59,797 nt of DNA from Pseudomonas monteilii NBRC 103158 = DSM 14164 (lineage in GTDB: Bacteria > Pseudomonadota > Gammaproteobacteria > Pseudomonadales > Pseudomonadaceae): contig NZ_BBIS01000046.1 in NCBI RefSeq assembly GCF_000730605.1, positions 1-59,797 on the forward strand. The letters run 5' to 3'. The translations under genes were made by a program, and so were the position numbers. Numbering within the stretch: position 1 is the stretch's first letter; every line of letters begins with the position of its first letter. The notes under the pieces were generated by a model. It was not told where the DNA came from. It did no database searches and worked only from the letters and a program-made list of their open reading frames with translations. Positions 25,333 to 34,721 of this stretch are shown here, in pieces.

Positions 25333-26565
25333 TCAAACCCCCAGTTCCTGGCGTTGGCGGCGCAGGTGGTCGGGCATCTCCTTGTACACGTCCTCGAACA
25401 TCGAGGCGGCGCTCGGGATGTGACCGTTGGCCAGGGTGCCGTACTGCTCGGCTTCTTTTTGCGCAGCAATCACGGCCGCTTCGAACTCGGCCGTGGTGGC
25501 CTGGTGTTCTTCTTCGGACCAGTGGCCGATCTTGATCAGGTGCTGCTTCAGGCGGGCGATCGGGTCACCCAGCGGGAAGTGGCTCCAGTCATCGGCAGGG
25601 CGGTACTTGGACGGGTCGTCCGAGGTCGAGTGCGGGCCGGCACGGTAGGTGACCCACTCGATCAGGCTCGGGCCCAAACCACGGCGGGCACGTTCGGCAG
25701 CCCAGCGCGAAGCGGCGTAAACGGCGACGAAGTCGTTGCCGTCCACCCGCAGCGAAGCGATGCCGCAGCCCACGCCACGGCCGGCGAAGGTGGTCGACTC
25801 GCCACCGGCGATGGCCTGGAAGGTTGAGATGGCCCACTGGTTGTTGACCACGTTGAGGATCACGGGGGCGCGGTAAACGTGGGCAAAGGTGAGGGCGGTG
25901 TGGAAGTCTGACTCGGCCGTGGCGCCGTCACCGATCCAGGCCGAGGCAATCTTGGTATCGCCCTTGATGGCCGAGGCCATGGCCCAGCCGACGGCCTGCA
26001 CGAACTGGGTCGCCAGGTTGCCGCTGATGGTGAAGAAGCCAGCCTCGCGCACCGAGTACATGATCGGCAGCTGGCGGCCCTTGAGGGGGTCGCGTTCGTT
26101 GGACAGCAACTGGCAGATCATCTCCACCAGCGACACGTCGCGGGCCATCAGGATGCTTTGCTGACGGTAGGTGGGGAAGCACATGTCGGTGCGGTTAAGC
26201 GCCAGCGCCTGGCCGCTGCCGATGGCTTCTTCGCCCAGGCTCTGCATGTAGAAGGACATCTTCTTCTGGCGCTGGGCAACCACCATGCGGCTGTCGAAAA
26301 TCCGCGTCTTGAGCATGGCGCGCATGCCTTGGCGCAGGATCTGTGGGTCGATGTCTTCGGCCCACGGGCCTTGGGCGTCGCCTTGCTCGTCGAGCACGCG
26401 GACCAGGCTGTAGGACAGGTCGGCGGTGTCGGCAGCGTCGACATCGATAGGGGGTTTACGGGCTTGACCTGCATCGTTCAGGCGCAGGTAGGAAAAATCG
26501 GTCTGGCAGCCTGGCCGGCCGGTGGGCTCGGGCACATGCAAACGCAGGGGGGCGTACTCGTTCAT
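25333..26565 (-). CDS. bkdA1: Branched-chain keto acid dehydrogenase E1 alpha
   Basis: A 410-residue alpha subunit of E1. It holds the thiamine diphosphate-binding GDGATAESDFHTALTFAHVYRAPVILNVVNNQWAIST block (GDG...NN). The length and N-terminus (MNEYAPLRLHVPEPTGRPG) match the P. putida protein. First gene of the bkd operon; the 198 bases upstream are shared with bkdR. Confidence 0.97.
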   Translation of the reverse strand: MNEYAPLRLHVPEPTGRPGCQTDFSYLRLNDAGQARKPPIDVDAADTADLSYSLVRVLDEQGDAQGPWAEDIDPQILRQGMRAMLKTRIFDSRMVVAQRQKKMSFYMQSLGEEAIGSGQALALNRTDMCFPTYRQQSILMARDVSLVEMICQLLSNERDPLKGRQLPIMYSVREAGFFTISGNLATQFVQAVGWAMASAIKGDTKIASAWIGDGATAESDFHTALTFAHVYRAPVILNVVNNQWAISTFQAIAGGESTTFAGRGVGCGIASLRVDGNDFVAVYAASRWAAERARRGLGPSLIEWVTYRAGPHSTSDDPSKYRPADDWSHFPLGDPIARLKQHLIKIGHWSEEEHQATTAEFEAAVIAAQKEAEQYGTLANGHIPSAASMFEDVYKEMPDHLRRQRQELGV

Positions 26566-26763
26566 GCTTTTTACGCTCGCTCGGGTATTTGTTTTTGTGA
26601 GCTCTGAAGCGGCCGCCGCTGAGTACCGGCTTGTGACTGGTAAGTCAGCGTCCCCTACATCTTAGTGGTCCGGCAGGAGAATTTTTCTCTCAAGTTGATT
26701 GCCTTTGCCGAGCGGGGCAGATAAACATTCCGCATAAACACAAAAAACCGGTGATTTTGTCTC
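26566..26763. promoter_or_regulatory. bkdR-bkdA1 divergent control region
   Basis: This 198-base gap separates bkdA1 (leftward) from bkdR (rightward). In P. putida BkdR binds the equivalent interval at several sites, activates the bkd operon and represses itself. AT-rich stretches (near 26655-26760) fit that, but I cannot delimit sites by eye. Confidence 0.6.
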
Positions 26764-27249
26764 ATGCGCAAACTCGATCGTACCGATATCGGCATTCTCA
26801 ACAGCCTGCAGGAAAACGCCCGCATCACCAACGCCGAGCTGGCACGCTCGGTCAACCTGTCGCCCACGCCCTGTTTCAACCGGGTGCGGGCCATGGAAGA
26901 GCTGGGGGTGATCCGCCAGCAGGTGACCTTGTTGTCGCCCGAGGCGTTGGGGCTGGATGTGAATGTGTTCATCCATGTCAGCCTGGAAAAGCAGGTAGAG
27001 CAGTCGCTGCACCGCTTCGAGGAAGAAATTGCCGAACGGCCCGAGGTGATGGAGTGCTACCTGATGACGGGCGACCCGGATTACCTGTTGCGGGTACTGC
27101 TGCCGAGTATTCAGGCGCTGGAGCGGTTTCTCGATTACCTCACGCGGTTGCCGGGGGTGGCGAATATACGCTCGAGTTTTGCCTTGAAGCAGGTGCGGTA
27201 CAAAACCGCTTTGCCCCTGCCGGCCAATGGCATGACCTTGCGGGAGTAG
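26764..27249 (+). CDS. bkdR: Lrp-family regulator BkdR
   Basis: A 161-residue Lrp/AsnC regulator. The helix-turn-helix occupies about residues 1-60 ([20 protein letters not shown], and [21 protein letters not shown]); a RAM ligand-binding domain follows ([21 protein letters not shown]). BkdR is the known positive regulator of the adjacent divergent bkd operon and responds to branched-chain L-amino acids. The ATG at 26764 gives the expected N-terminus [10 protein letters not shown]. Confidence 0.96.
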
Positions 27250-27339
27250 TGGCCAGCACAGGTGTTAAAGAGGGTGCTTGATATTTTAAACACCCCCAGC
27301 CTATGTTGTTGTCAGCGCACAACAACAAGGACAAGCGTC

Positions 27340-28662
27340 ATGAGCACCGCTCAGCTTCAGGGCATCGATGAAATCGAATGCGTCACCCCCGACCTCAACG
27401 GCGTGCCGCGCGGCAAGGTGATGACCGCCGAGGGCTTCCTCGAAGGCCGCCGTCTGCAGATGGCACGCGGGGTGTTGCTGCAATGCATCATGGGCGGTTA
27501 CCCGCCGGCGAAGTTCTATGGCAGCGACGACGGCGACCTGGCACTGGTCGCCGAACCCAGCCAGGTCCATCGCCTGCCCTGGAGCAACGACGGCCGCGCC
27601 CTGGCCATTTGCGACGCCAATGAACTGGATGGTCGTCCCTCGGCACTGTCCACCCGTGGCCAGCTCAAGGCCGTGATCGCCCGCTATGCGGCGCTGGGCC
27701 TGGCCCCAGTGGTGGCGACCGAGCTCGAATTCTTTGTCTTTGCCCCCAACAGCGACCCGCAGCAACCGTTCCAGCCCCCCGTAGGCATCGATGGCCGCCG
27801 TGAGCTTGGCCACTCGGCGTTCAGTATCAGTTCCAACAACGGCCTGCGCCCGTTCTTCAAGGAGGTGTACCGGTGCATGGCCGCGCTCGGCCTGCCGCGC
27901 GACACCTTCATGCATGAAATGGGTGTCAGCCAGTTCGAGATCAACCTGCTGCACGGCGACCCGCTGCTGCTGGCCGACCAGACCTTCCTGTTCAAACACC
28001 TGCTCAAGGAAGTGGCACTCAAGCACGGGCTGACCGTGGTGTGCATGGCCAAACCGCTGGCGCGCACGCCTGGCAGTTCCATGCATATTCACCAGAGCCT
28101 GGTCGATACCGGCAGCGGGCGTAACGTGTTCAGCGATGAGCAGGGCCAGCCTACCGAAACCTTCCACCATTTCATTGGCGGCCTGCAGGCATGCATGGCC
28201 GACTTCACTGCGCTGTTTGCGCCCAACGTCAACTCGTACCAGCGGCTGTGCCACCCCTATGCTTCGCCGAACAACGCCTGCTGGTCCGAGGACAATCGTG
28301 CAGCAGGCCTGCGCATCCCGGCCAGTGCACCGGTAGCGCGGCGGGTGGAAAACCGCTTGCCCGGCGCCGACGCCAACCCCTACCTGGCCATCGCCGCCTC
28401 CCTGGCCGCGGGGTTGCATGGCATCGAGCAGCGCCTGCAACCTTCGCCGGCGATTCAGGGCGAGTTCGAAGTGCCGGAGCACTTGAGCTTGCCATGCACC
28501 CTCCATGCGGCGCTGGAGCGTCTCAAGCGCAGCGCGCTGGCGCGGGAACTGTTCGGCGGTGAGTTCATCGAAGGCTACATCGCCAGCAAGACCCTGGAGC
28601 TGACCGATTTCTTCGACGAAATCACCCCGTGGGAGCGCCGGGTGCTGGCGGCACAGGCCTGA
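27340..28662 (+). CDS. Glutamine synthetase-family gamma-glutamyl ligase
   Basis: A 440-residue member of the GS/PuuA family. The N-terminal beta-grasp part begins IDEIECVTPDLNGVPRGKVM. Catalytic blocks visible are ELEFFVF, EMGVSQFEINL, PGSSMHIHQSL and NNACWSEDNRAAGLRIP. The short length and sequence suit gamma-glutamylation of an amine (as PuuA/SpuI do with putrescine) rather than ammonia assimilation. It is near bkdR but transcribed with its own leader; an AACAACAAGGAC site precedes the ATG at 27340. The true substrate is unknown. Confidence 0.85.
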   Translation: MSTAQLQGIDEIECVTPDLNGVPRGKVMTAEGFLEGRRLQMARGVLLQCIMGGYPPAKFYGSDDGDLALVAEPSQVHRLPWSNDGRALAICDANELDGRPSALSTRGQLKAVIARYAALGLAPVVATELEFFVFAPNSDPQQPFQPPVGIDGRRELGHSAFSISSNNGLRPFFKEVYRCMAALGLPRDTFMHEMGVSQFEINLLHGDPLLLADQTFLFKHLLKEVALKHGLTVVCMAKPLARTPGSSMHIHQSLVDTGSGRNVFSDEQGQPTETFHHFIGGLQACMADFTALFAPNVNSYQRLCHPYASPNNACWSEDNRAAGLRIPASAPVARRVENRLPGADANPYLAIAASLAAGLHGIEQRLQPSPAIQGEFEVPEHLSLPCTLHAALERLKRSALARELFGGEFIEGYIASKTLELTDFFDEITPWERRVLAAQA

Positions 28663-28790
28663 TCGCGACACGACCTGCACCGGACACGCCCCGGCTGCAC
28701 CATTTTGCAGTCGGGGGCCTGCACTGACCGGCGTTTGCCCTTATGCTGCTAGCACCTACCGCCACCTGACCAGGGAGCATTGCGGGACGT

Positions 28791-30131
28791 ATGCGAAATG
28801 TATGGAAGCCGTTTCAGTCGTTGTATTTCGCCGCGCTGATGATGTTGATCGGCTCGGGCCTGCTCAGTACCTACCTGGCGTTGCGCCTGGCGGCCGACCA
28901 CGTCGACAGCCTGTGGGTGGGCGCGTTGATGGCGGCCAACTATTTTGGCCTGGCGGTGGGCGGCAAGGTCGGCCACCGGCTGATCGGCCGGGTAGGGCAC
29001 ATTCGCGCCTATGCCACCTGCGCCGGCATCGTCGGTGCGGCAGTGCTTGGCCATGGCCTGACCAGCTGGCTGCCGGCCTGGGTCGGGCTGCGCATGATCG
29101 TGGGCCTGGGCATGATGTGCCAATACATGGTCATCGAGAGCTGGCTCAACGAGCAGGCTGACGTGAAGCACCGTGGCGCGGTGTTCAGCGGCTACATGAT
29201 CGCATCGTACCTGGGGCTGGTGCTTGGCCAGCTGATCCTGGTGGTGCACCCCGCGCTTGGCCCGGAGCTGCTGATGCTGGTGGCGATGTGCTTTGCCTTG
29301 TGCCTGGTGCCGGTGGCGATGACCCGGCGCATTCACCCGGCGCCCTTGCGCCCGGCGCCGATGGAGCCGAAGTTCTTTATCAAGCGTGTGCCGCAATCGC
29401 TCAGTACGGTATTGGGCTCGGGATTGATCGTCGGCTCGTTCTACGGCCTGGCGCCCTTGTATGCCTCCAGCCAAGGGATGACCACCGAGCAGGTCGGTCT
29501 GTTCATGGGTAGCTGTATTTTCGCTGGCCTTTTGGTGCAGTGGCCACTGGGCTGGTTGTCTGACCGTTACGACCGGGCGGTGCTGATTCGCAGCGTGGCA
29601 ATAGGCCTGGCGTTGGCTGCTGCGCCCTTGGCGATACTGCCCAGTGTGCCGCTGGAGTTGCTGTTCGGTATCGGCTTTTTGATTTCGTTGCTGCAGTTCT
29701 GCCTGTACCCGCTGGCGGTGGCGTTTTCCAACGACCACGTGGAAAGCGAGCGGCGGGTGTCGCTGACCGCCATGCTGCTGGTGACCTACGGTGTGGGTGC
29801 GTGCATCGGGCCACTGGCGGCGGGCGTGCTGATGAAGGTGCTGGGCGCACAGATGCTGTATGCGTTCTTTGTGTTCTTCGCCCTGGTGCTGGTGTGGCGC
29901 ATTCGGCCGAAAGCGGTTACCGGGCTGCACCAGGTTCAGGATGCGCCGCTGGGCCACGTGGCGATGCCGGCGGCCGGTTCGCCGTTGTCGGCAGCGCTGG
30001 ACCCACGGGTGGATGAGCAGACCGTACAGGACATGATGCAGGCGCCGGTAGCGGCTGAAGATACCGAGGATGAAGAGAAGGGGGCTGAGCCACAGGCCGC
30101 TGAACCGCAGGAGGCCAGCAAGTCGGTGTAA
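28791..30131 (+). CDS. MFS transporter (YcaD-like)
   Basis: A 446-residue major facilitator with about 12 hydrophobic segments in two halves. Features include ALMAANYFGLAVGGKVGHRLIGRVGHI between helices 2 and 3 (the RxGxxR-type loop), and GWLSDRYDR between helices 8 and 9. The C-terminal 60 residues are hydrophilic and acidic. It resembles the uncharacterised YcaD group; the substrate is unknown. It starts at ATG 28791. Confidence 0.87.
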   Translation: MRNVWKPFQSLYFAALMMLIGSGLLSTYLALRLAADHVDSLWVGALMAANYFGLAVGGKVGHRLIGRVGHIRAYATCAGIVGAAVLGHGLTSWLPAWVGLRMIVGLGMMCQYMVIESWLNEQADVKHRGAVFSGYMIASYLGLVLGQLILVVHPALGPELLMLVAMCFALCLVPVAMTRRIHPAPLRPAPMEPKFFIKRVPQSLSTVLGSGLIVGSFYGLAPLYASSQGMTTEQVGLFMGSCIFAGLLVQWPLGWLSDRYDRAVLIRSVAIGLALAAAPLAILPSVPLELLFGIGFLISLLQFCLYPLAVAFSNDHVESERRVSLTAMLLVTYGVGACIGPLAAGVLMKVLGAQMLYAFFVFFALVLVWRIRPKAVTGLHQVQDAPLGHVAMPAAGSPLSAALDPRVDEQTVQDMMQAPVAAEDTEDEEKGAEPQAAEPQEASKSV

Positions 30132-30132
30132 G

Positions 30133-30157
30133 CCAGTACCGGCCTCTTCGCGGGGCA
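30133..30157. repeat. Half REP element
   Basis: GTACCGGCCTCTTCGCGGGG matches one arm of the 48-base palindrome at 34722-34769. Only one arm is present here. Confidence 0.5.
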
Positions 30158-30172
30158 GGAAGAGCACAAATG

Positions 30173-30201
30173 AAAACGCCACCTCAGCAGGTGGCGTTTT
30201 T
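30173..30201. terminator. Bidirectional terminator between MFS gene and flgZ
   Basis: AAAACGCCACCT pairs perfectly with AGGTGGCGTTTT (12 bp) around CAGC, with a T-run after it. It can serve both convergent genes. Confidence 0.9.
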
Positions 30202-30221
30202 GCTTAACAGCTAGCCGACGA

Positions 30222-30965
30222 TCAGTAGTCGTCCTTGTCGAACCGCCGCGCCTCACGCTGCAGCTGGTACACAAAGCTCTCGATCTTGCGCTGTGCCTGC
30301 CCGCTCAGGTTATGGAAGCGTACGCCGGCAAAGGTGGTGTTGATGCGCTCTTCATAGTGCAGGTGGCGCAGTTCGACCATGGTGTCCACCAGGCCCAGCG
30401 GGTTGCCCGCCTTGAAACGCTCGTACACCTGGCCCAGTTGCAGGCGGTCTTCGACGTTGCCTTCAAAGCGCAGTTTGCAGCCGGTAGCCGAGATATCCAG
30501 CAGTTTGCCGCGCAGGGCGCCGTTGCCCTTCAGGTGAGCGCCGTCGAGGATGATATCGACCAGCTGCGACAACTTCAGCGCGGCGCGGAAGGCATTGCGG
30601 CGCTGGTGGTAGGTCATCTCTTCTGGCATGGGGCCGCTGTAGCAGCGGTGGCCGTCGACTTCGGTAATCTTCAGCGCGTGGTTGCATTCCCAGGCGATGC
30701 GCACGCCATCGTGGAAACCTTCGATGCGGAAGTGCTCGCCGTTCTCGATGAACTTCTCACCATCGCGGGGGATCATTTCGTCCAGGGCCAGGGTGTTGCT
30801 TTCACGGTCCACATGCACCACATAGCTCTGAAAGCGCTGGCTACGGTCGTGGAAGGTGATGATGAGGGGGTCGTGGCTTTCCTGCAGCTGCCGCAAGTTG
30901 GCCGCAATCTCCAAAGGGGTGCTCAGCACCTTTGGCGGTTGCGGGGCATCGGATTCATTGAACAC
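30222..30965 (-). CDS. flgZ: c-di-GMP-binding flagellar brake FlgZ (YcgR-type)
   Basis: A 247-residue protein with an N-terminal YcgR domain (about 10-115) and a PilZ domain (about 120-240). The c-di-GMP-binding residues are intact: RRNAFR (RxxxR) near residue 127 and DISATGCKL (D/NxSxxG) near 165. FlgZ binds the stator/motor and slows swimming when c-di-GMP is high. It is downstream of flgM and flgN and probably read from the flgM sigma-28 promoter, as in other pseudomonads. Confidence 0.92.
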   Translation of the reverse strand: MFNESDAPQPPKVLSTPLEIAANLRQLQESHDPLIITFHDRSQRFQSYVVHVDRESNTLALDEMIPRDGEKFIENGEHFRIEGFHDGVRIAWECNHALKITEVDGHRCYSGPMPEEMTYHQRRNAFRAALKLSQLVDIILDGAHLKGNGALRGKLLDISATGCKLRFEGNVEDRLQLGQVYERFKAGNPLGLVDTMVELRHLHYEERINTTFAGVRFHNLSGQAQRKIESFVYQLQREARRFDKDDY

Positions 30966-31044
30966 GGCTTATCGTTCTCCAGGCAAAAGCGACACACGCA
31001 AGTAACGGCATTTTGCCAGTATGTTCCGTGCCTTGATAGAAAAA

Positions 31045-31512
31045 TCACACTTGGCTGAGGGCCCGTGGCTTGGCCAGCGGCGAGGTGCTGCCGCGGCTGT
31101 CGTACAGCGACGGCGAATCGCCGCCCATGAGGATCCGGATCTGGTTGCTGGTGACGTGTTGCTGCACCTGGATGATCCGGCCATTGGTCTCGTTAAGCTG
31201 TTGGCAGGCTTGCATCAACTGGCTGATCACGTCGAGTTGTTGCAGGATCAACTCACCGTTGGGCGATTGTGCCGCCACCGCCTCCACACCGGCGCGGTCT
31301 GCGCTCAGGCCAAGGCTGGTAAGCAGGTTGTTGCGCCGCAGGCCTTGCTGCTCGAGCAACACGATCAATGACTGCTTGCGGGCCAGAATACTTTCCAGCG
31401 GGGCCATATCGCGGCCATGCAGGGCTACAGACTCCTTTTGCAGGAGGTCGAGCAGTTCCTGCATCGGGGCAATGTCGTCTTCGATCAGTTGCAGCAAGGT
31501 GATGTCGTGCAT
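31045..31512 (-). CDS. flgN: Flagellar export chaperone FlgN
   Basis: A 155-residue, mostly helical protein (MHDITLLQLIEDDIAPMQELLDLLQKESVAL...). FlgN holds the hook-filament junction proteins FlgK and FlgL before export. Family assignment rests on length, helical character and position directly after flgM. The C-terminal part (YDSRGSTSPLAKP) is flexible. Confidence 0.9.
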   Translation of the reverse strand: MHDITLLQLIEDDIAPMQELLDLLQKESVALHGRDMAPLESILARKQSLIVLLEQQGLRRNNLLTSLGLSADRAGVEAVAAQSPNGELILQQLDVISQLMQACQQLNETNGRIIQVQQHVTSNQIRILMGGDSPSLYDSRGSTSPLAKPRALSQV

Positions 31513-31561
31513 GGCTAACTCTTGGCTTTTCTAGCGTCCGTGAAGTCAGCGCGCCGTACGG

Positions 31562-31876
31562 TCAGCGCTGGGCTTCGAAATCGAGCAGTTTGCTGGCGAC
31601 CCGGCCAGCATCGACCTGGTAGCTGCCGTCGGCGATCGCCTGTTTCAACTGGGCCACGCGGGCGCTGTTGACCACGGGCTCGTCGCGCAGCTTGTCGCTG
31701 ATCTTCTGCAACTGCTGGGCCTCTTGGCTGAGGTGCACCGCTTCTCCGCTGGCGCTGGTGGCGCTGGCCGCTTCCTGGCTGGCTGCCGGCTTTTCGGCGC
31801 TGCCCGACGCGGAGTTGCCGCGCACACCGCCCGTGACGGACGGCGAGTTATTCAAACGACTGAAGTCGATGACCAT
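31562..31876 (-). CDS. flgM: Anti-sigma-28 factor FlgM
   Basis: A 104-residue protein starting MVIDFSRLNNSPSVTG. The N-terminal half is disordered and rich in Ala/Ser/Glu. The C-terminal half (VHLSQEAQQLQKISDKL, VNSARVAQLKQAIADGSYQVD, and RVASKLLDFE) has the FliA-binding helices. FlgM blocks FliA until the hook is complete, then leaves through the export channel. A sigma-28 promoter lies upstream. Confidence 0.94.
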   Translation of the reverse strand: MVIDFSRLNNSPSVTGGVRGNSASGSAEKPAASQEAASATSASGEAVHLSQEAQQLQKISDKLRDEPVVNSARVAQLKQAIADGSYQVDAGRVASKLLDFEAQR

Positions 31877-31912
31877 GATCAGAAACCTCTGGGTATTTGG
31901 ACGCTTGCCTTG

Positions 31913-31939
31913 TTTTCGGCCAACCCGATAGAAACTTTA
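31913..31939 (-). promoter_or_regulatory. Sigma-28 (FliA) promoter of flgMN
   Basis: On the minus strand TAAAGTTT (31939-31932), an 11-base spacer and GCCGAAAA (31920-31913) match the consensus TAAAGTTT-N11-GCCGATAA in 15 of 16 places. It lies 36 bases before the flgM start. Confidence 0.85.
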
Positions 31940-32041
31940 GGCACAAATGCATCGCCGCCTGTCGGCAGGCTCGCGTAACCCGTTTTCTGACACAGTTTAG
32001 GAAATGCGGTTCCTCACCGCCAGCGCAATCGGGCGGCTGGC

Positions 32042-32794
32042 TTACATACTGACCTCGACCTGGCCGGGGCCGGTCACCCTGGCCTTGACCACCCGCTTGG
32101 AATTGAGGTTGCGTACCCGGATCTGCTCGCTCAGGCCGCCCTTGCTCAGGGCCTCGCCCGGCATACGCACGCTCAGGCTGCCGCTGCGTGCAATGATCAC
32201 CACCTGGTCACCCTTGCGGACCACTTCGGCCTGTTCCAGGTGTTGTGGGGTGAGCACCTGGTCGATCACCGTGGGGCGCAGCATCTTCATGCCCACTGCC
32301 TGGTCCAGTTCAGTCAGAAAGCCCTGGCCAAGGGTGCCGACATCGCGCTCGCGCAGGGCCACGTCGCCTTCGCCAACCGTGTTGTCGCGCTTGAGCGGGC
32401 GGGTTACCACCACCACGTCGCGGAACAGCCGTACGGTAGCCGGCACAAACACTGTCCACGGGGCTGCGCTGTCGCAGCGAACCCGCACCGTCACCCGTCC
32501 CAGTGGCTGCGCGGGGCTTTCCAGCGAGGCGTCCAGTGGCTGGCTGCACAGCGGCATGCGCAGGCGCGGGTCCAGCGGGTTGACCTGGATTTCGTAACGG
32601 CCTGCGGTCTGGGTGGTGGCCAGGTAATCTTCTACGGTGAATTCAAGAAACCCTTGGGTGACACCGATAAGTTGTTCAGGCAAGGTGAACGCGTCCGCTA
32701 ACGTACGAACGCCGGGCGCCAGCAGGCACAGCGTGGCCAGCAAGCCGGTCAGCAGGCGCGTCAATCGTCGGAAAAATGTCGTTTTCGTGTGCAT
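32042..32794 (-). CDS. flgA: Flagellar P-ring assembly chaperone FlgA
   Basis: A 250-residue periplasmic protein. The N-terminus MHTKTTFFRRLTRLLTGLLATLC...LADA is a signal peptide. The SAF domain near the C-terminus (residues about 130-190, RPLKRDNTVGEGDVALRERDV) and the final KRVVKARVTGPGQVEVSM are typical of FlgA. It helps the FlgI P ring assemble. ATG 32794 was chosen over TTG 32803. Confidence 0.92.
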   Translation of the reverse strand: MHTKTTFFRRLTRLLTGLLATLCLLAPGVRTLADAFTLPEQLIGVTQGFLEFTVEDYLATTQTAGRYEIQVNPLDPRLRMPLCSQPLDASLESPAQPLGRVTVRVRCDSAAPWTVFVPATVRLFRDVVVVTRPLKRDNTVGEGDVALRERDVGTLGQGFLTELDQAVGMKMLRPTVIDQVLTPQHLEQAEVVRKGDQVVIIARSGSLSVRMPGEALSKGGLSEQIRVRNLNSKRVVKARVTGPGQVEVSM

Positions 32795-32799
32795 GACGC

Positions 32800-32826
32800 T
32801 CAAAAAAGCAAAGCCCGTGCCGACTC
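32800..32826 (+). promoter_or_regulatory. Possible sigma-28 promoter of cheV
   Basis: TCAAAAAA, an 11-base gap and GCCGACTC match the FliA consensus in its key bases (AAA and GCCGA) but not elsewhere. It ends 46 bases before the cheV start. cheV and cheR are expected to be late flagellar genes; the site is tentative. Confidence 0.35.
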
Positions 32827-32871
32827 GCTACCTGAGTTGCAACGAAAGGCTGAAAGATTAAGGAGTCTGGC

Positions 32872-33801
32872 ATGGCGGGTGTTATGGATTCGGTCAACCA
32901 GCGCACGCAGCTGGTGGGGCAGAATCGCCTGGAATTGCTGCTGTTTCGCCTCAATGGCGAGCAGCTTTACGGCATCAACGTGTTCAAGGTCAGGGAAGTG
33001 CTGCAATGCCCTGCGCTGACCCTGCTGCCCAAGGCGCACCCGGTGGTGCGTGGCGTTGCCAACATTCGCGGGGCGACCATCCCGATTCTCGACCTGTCGA
33101 TGGCCACCGGGTTGCGGCCGCTGCAGGAAGACACGCGCAACAGCTTCGTGATCATCACTGAGTACAACACCAAGACCCAGGGCTTCCTGGTGCACTCGGT
33201 GGAGCGCATCGTCAACATGAACTGGGAAGAGATCCATCCGCCACCCAAGGGCACTGGCCGTGACCACTACCTGACGGCGGTCACCCGGGTGGACAACCGG
33301 ATGGTCGAGATCATCGATGTGGAGAAGGTGCTGGCCGAAGTGTCGCCATCGTCGGAATCGGTATCGGCCGGGGTGATCGACGCCGAAGTGCAGGACAAGG
33401 CCGTGCTGATGAGGGTGCTGACCGTCGACGATTCGTCGGTAGCGCGCAAGCAGGTCAGCCGTTGCCTGCAGACCGTGGGGGTGGAGGTGGTGGCGCTCAA
33501 TGATGGCCGTCAGGCCCTGAACTACCTGCGTCAGCTGGTGGACGAGGGCAAAAAGCCGGAAGAAGAGTTCCTGATGATGATCTCGGACATTGAAATGCCG
33601 GAAATGGACGGCTATACGCTAACGGCGGAGATCCGCAGCGACCCGCGCATGCAAAAATTGCACATCTGCCTGCATACTTCGCTCTCCGGGGTGTTCAACC
33701 AGGCAATGGTCAAGAAGGTCGGCGCCGATGACTTCCTGGCCAAGTTCAAGCCGGACGACCTGGCCCAGCGGGTGGTCGACCGGATCAAGGCAGCGCATTG
33801 A
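32872..33801 (+). CDS. cheV: Chemotaxis coupling protein CheV
   Basis: A 309-residue hybrid. The N-terminal CheW-like domain (about 15-155; RLNGEQLYGINVFKVREVL, with PxLTLLPKAHPVVRGVANIRG) links receptors to CheA. A CheY-like receiver follows (about 180-305), with DD in LTVDDSSVARK, the phosphate-accepting Asp in MISDIEMPEMDGY, and the Lys in LAKFKPDDL. ATG 32872 follows TTAAGGAGTCTGGC. Confidence 0.95.
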   Translation: MAGVMDSVNQRTQLVGQNRLELLLFRLNGEQLYGINVFKVREVLQCPALTLLPKAHPVVRGVANIRGATIPILDLSMATGLRPLQEDTRNSFVIITEYNTKTQGFLVHSVERIVNMNWEEIHPPPKGTGRDHYLTAVTRVDNRMVEIIDVEKVLAEVSPSSESVSAGVIDAEVQDKAVLMRVLTVDDSSVARKQVSRCLQTVGVEVVALNDGRQALNYLRQLVDEGKKPEEEFLMMISDIEMPEMDGYTLTAEIRSDPRMQKLHICLHTSLSGVFNQAMVKKVGADDFLAKFKPDDLAQRVVDRIKAAH

Positions 33802-33852
33802 AGCAGCCGGGGGCAGGCCCCCGGCACCAGTGATTGAAAAGAGGCGGCAGTA

Positions 33853-34680
33853 GTGTCTACGGGTAATTTGGATTTCGAACAGTTCCGGGTATTCCTGGAG
33901 AAAGCCTGTGGCATCCTGCTGGGCGAGAATAAGCAGTACCTGGTTTCCAGCCGTCTCAACAAGCTGATGGAACAACAGGGCATTAAGAGTCTGGGCGAGC
34001 TGGTACAGCGCATCCAGGCCCAGCCGCGCGGCGGTTTGCGCGAGCAGGTGGTGGATGCCATGACCACCAACGAGACCCTGTGGTTTCGCGATACCTACCC
34101 GTTCGAAGTGTTGAAGAACAAGGTGATTCCCGAGTTCATCCGCAACAACCCTGGCCAGCGCCTGCGCATGTGGTCGGCGGCCTGTTCGTCGGGGCAGGAG
34201 CCGTATTCCATCTCGATGGCCATCGACGAGTTCGAGCGCAGCAATCTGGGCCAGCTGAAGATGGGGGCGCAGATTGTGGCCACCGACCTGTCAGGCACCA
34301 TGCTCACCAACTGTAAGACCGGTGAGTACGACAGCCTGGCGATTGCCCGCGGCCTGTCGCAGGAGCGCCTGCAGCGCTACTTCGACCCCAAGGGGCCAGG
34401 ACGCTGGGCGGTGAAGCCGGCCATTCGCAGCCGCGTCGAGTTCCGCTCGTTCAACCTGCTCGACAGCTATGCCAGCCTGGGCAAGTTCGACATCGTGTTC
34501 TGTCGCAACGTGCTGATCTACTTCTCGGCGCAGGTGAAGAAGGACATCCTGCTGCGCATTCACAGCACCCTGAAGCCGGGTGGCTACCTGTTCCTCGGCG
34601 CCTCGGAAGCCCTGAACGGGTTGCCGGATCATTACCAGATGGTGCAGTGCAGCCCGGGGATCATCTACCAGGCCAAGTAA
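33853..34680 (+). CDS. cheR: Chemotaxis methyltransferase CheR
   Basis: A 275-residue SAM-dependent enzyme that methylates glutamates of chemoreceptors. It has the CheR N-domain (about 5-60) and catalytic domain with MWSAACSSGQEPYSISM, ATDLSGTMLTNCKTGEYDS and DIVFCRNVLIYFS. GTG start at 33853 with AGAGGCGG upstream. It follows cheV by 51 bases, likely in the same transcript. Confidence 0.95.
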   Translation: MSTGNLDFEQFRVFLEKACGILLGENKQYLVSSRLNKLMEQQGIKSLGELVQRIQAQPRGGLREQVVDAMTTNETLWFRDTYPFEVLKNKVIPEFIRNNPGQRLRMWSAACSSGQEPYSISMAIDEFERSNLGQLKMGAQIVATDLSGTMLTNCKTGEYDSLAIARGLSQERLQRYFDPKGPGRWAVKPAIRSRVEFRSFNLLDSYASLGKFDIVFCRNVLIYFSAQVKKDILLRIHSTLKPGGYLFLGASEALNGLPDHYQMVQCSPGIIYQAK

Positions 34681-34684
34681 GCAC

Positions 34685-34716
34685 AAAGGCCGGCAGCGAA
34701 AGTTGCCGGCCTTTTT
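34685..34716 (+). terminator. Terminator after cheR
   Basis: AAAGGCCGGCA (34685-34695) pairs with TGCCGGCCTTT (34704-34714), followed by more T residues. Confidence 0.88.
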
Positions 34717-34721
34717 GTTTG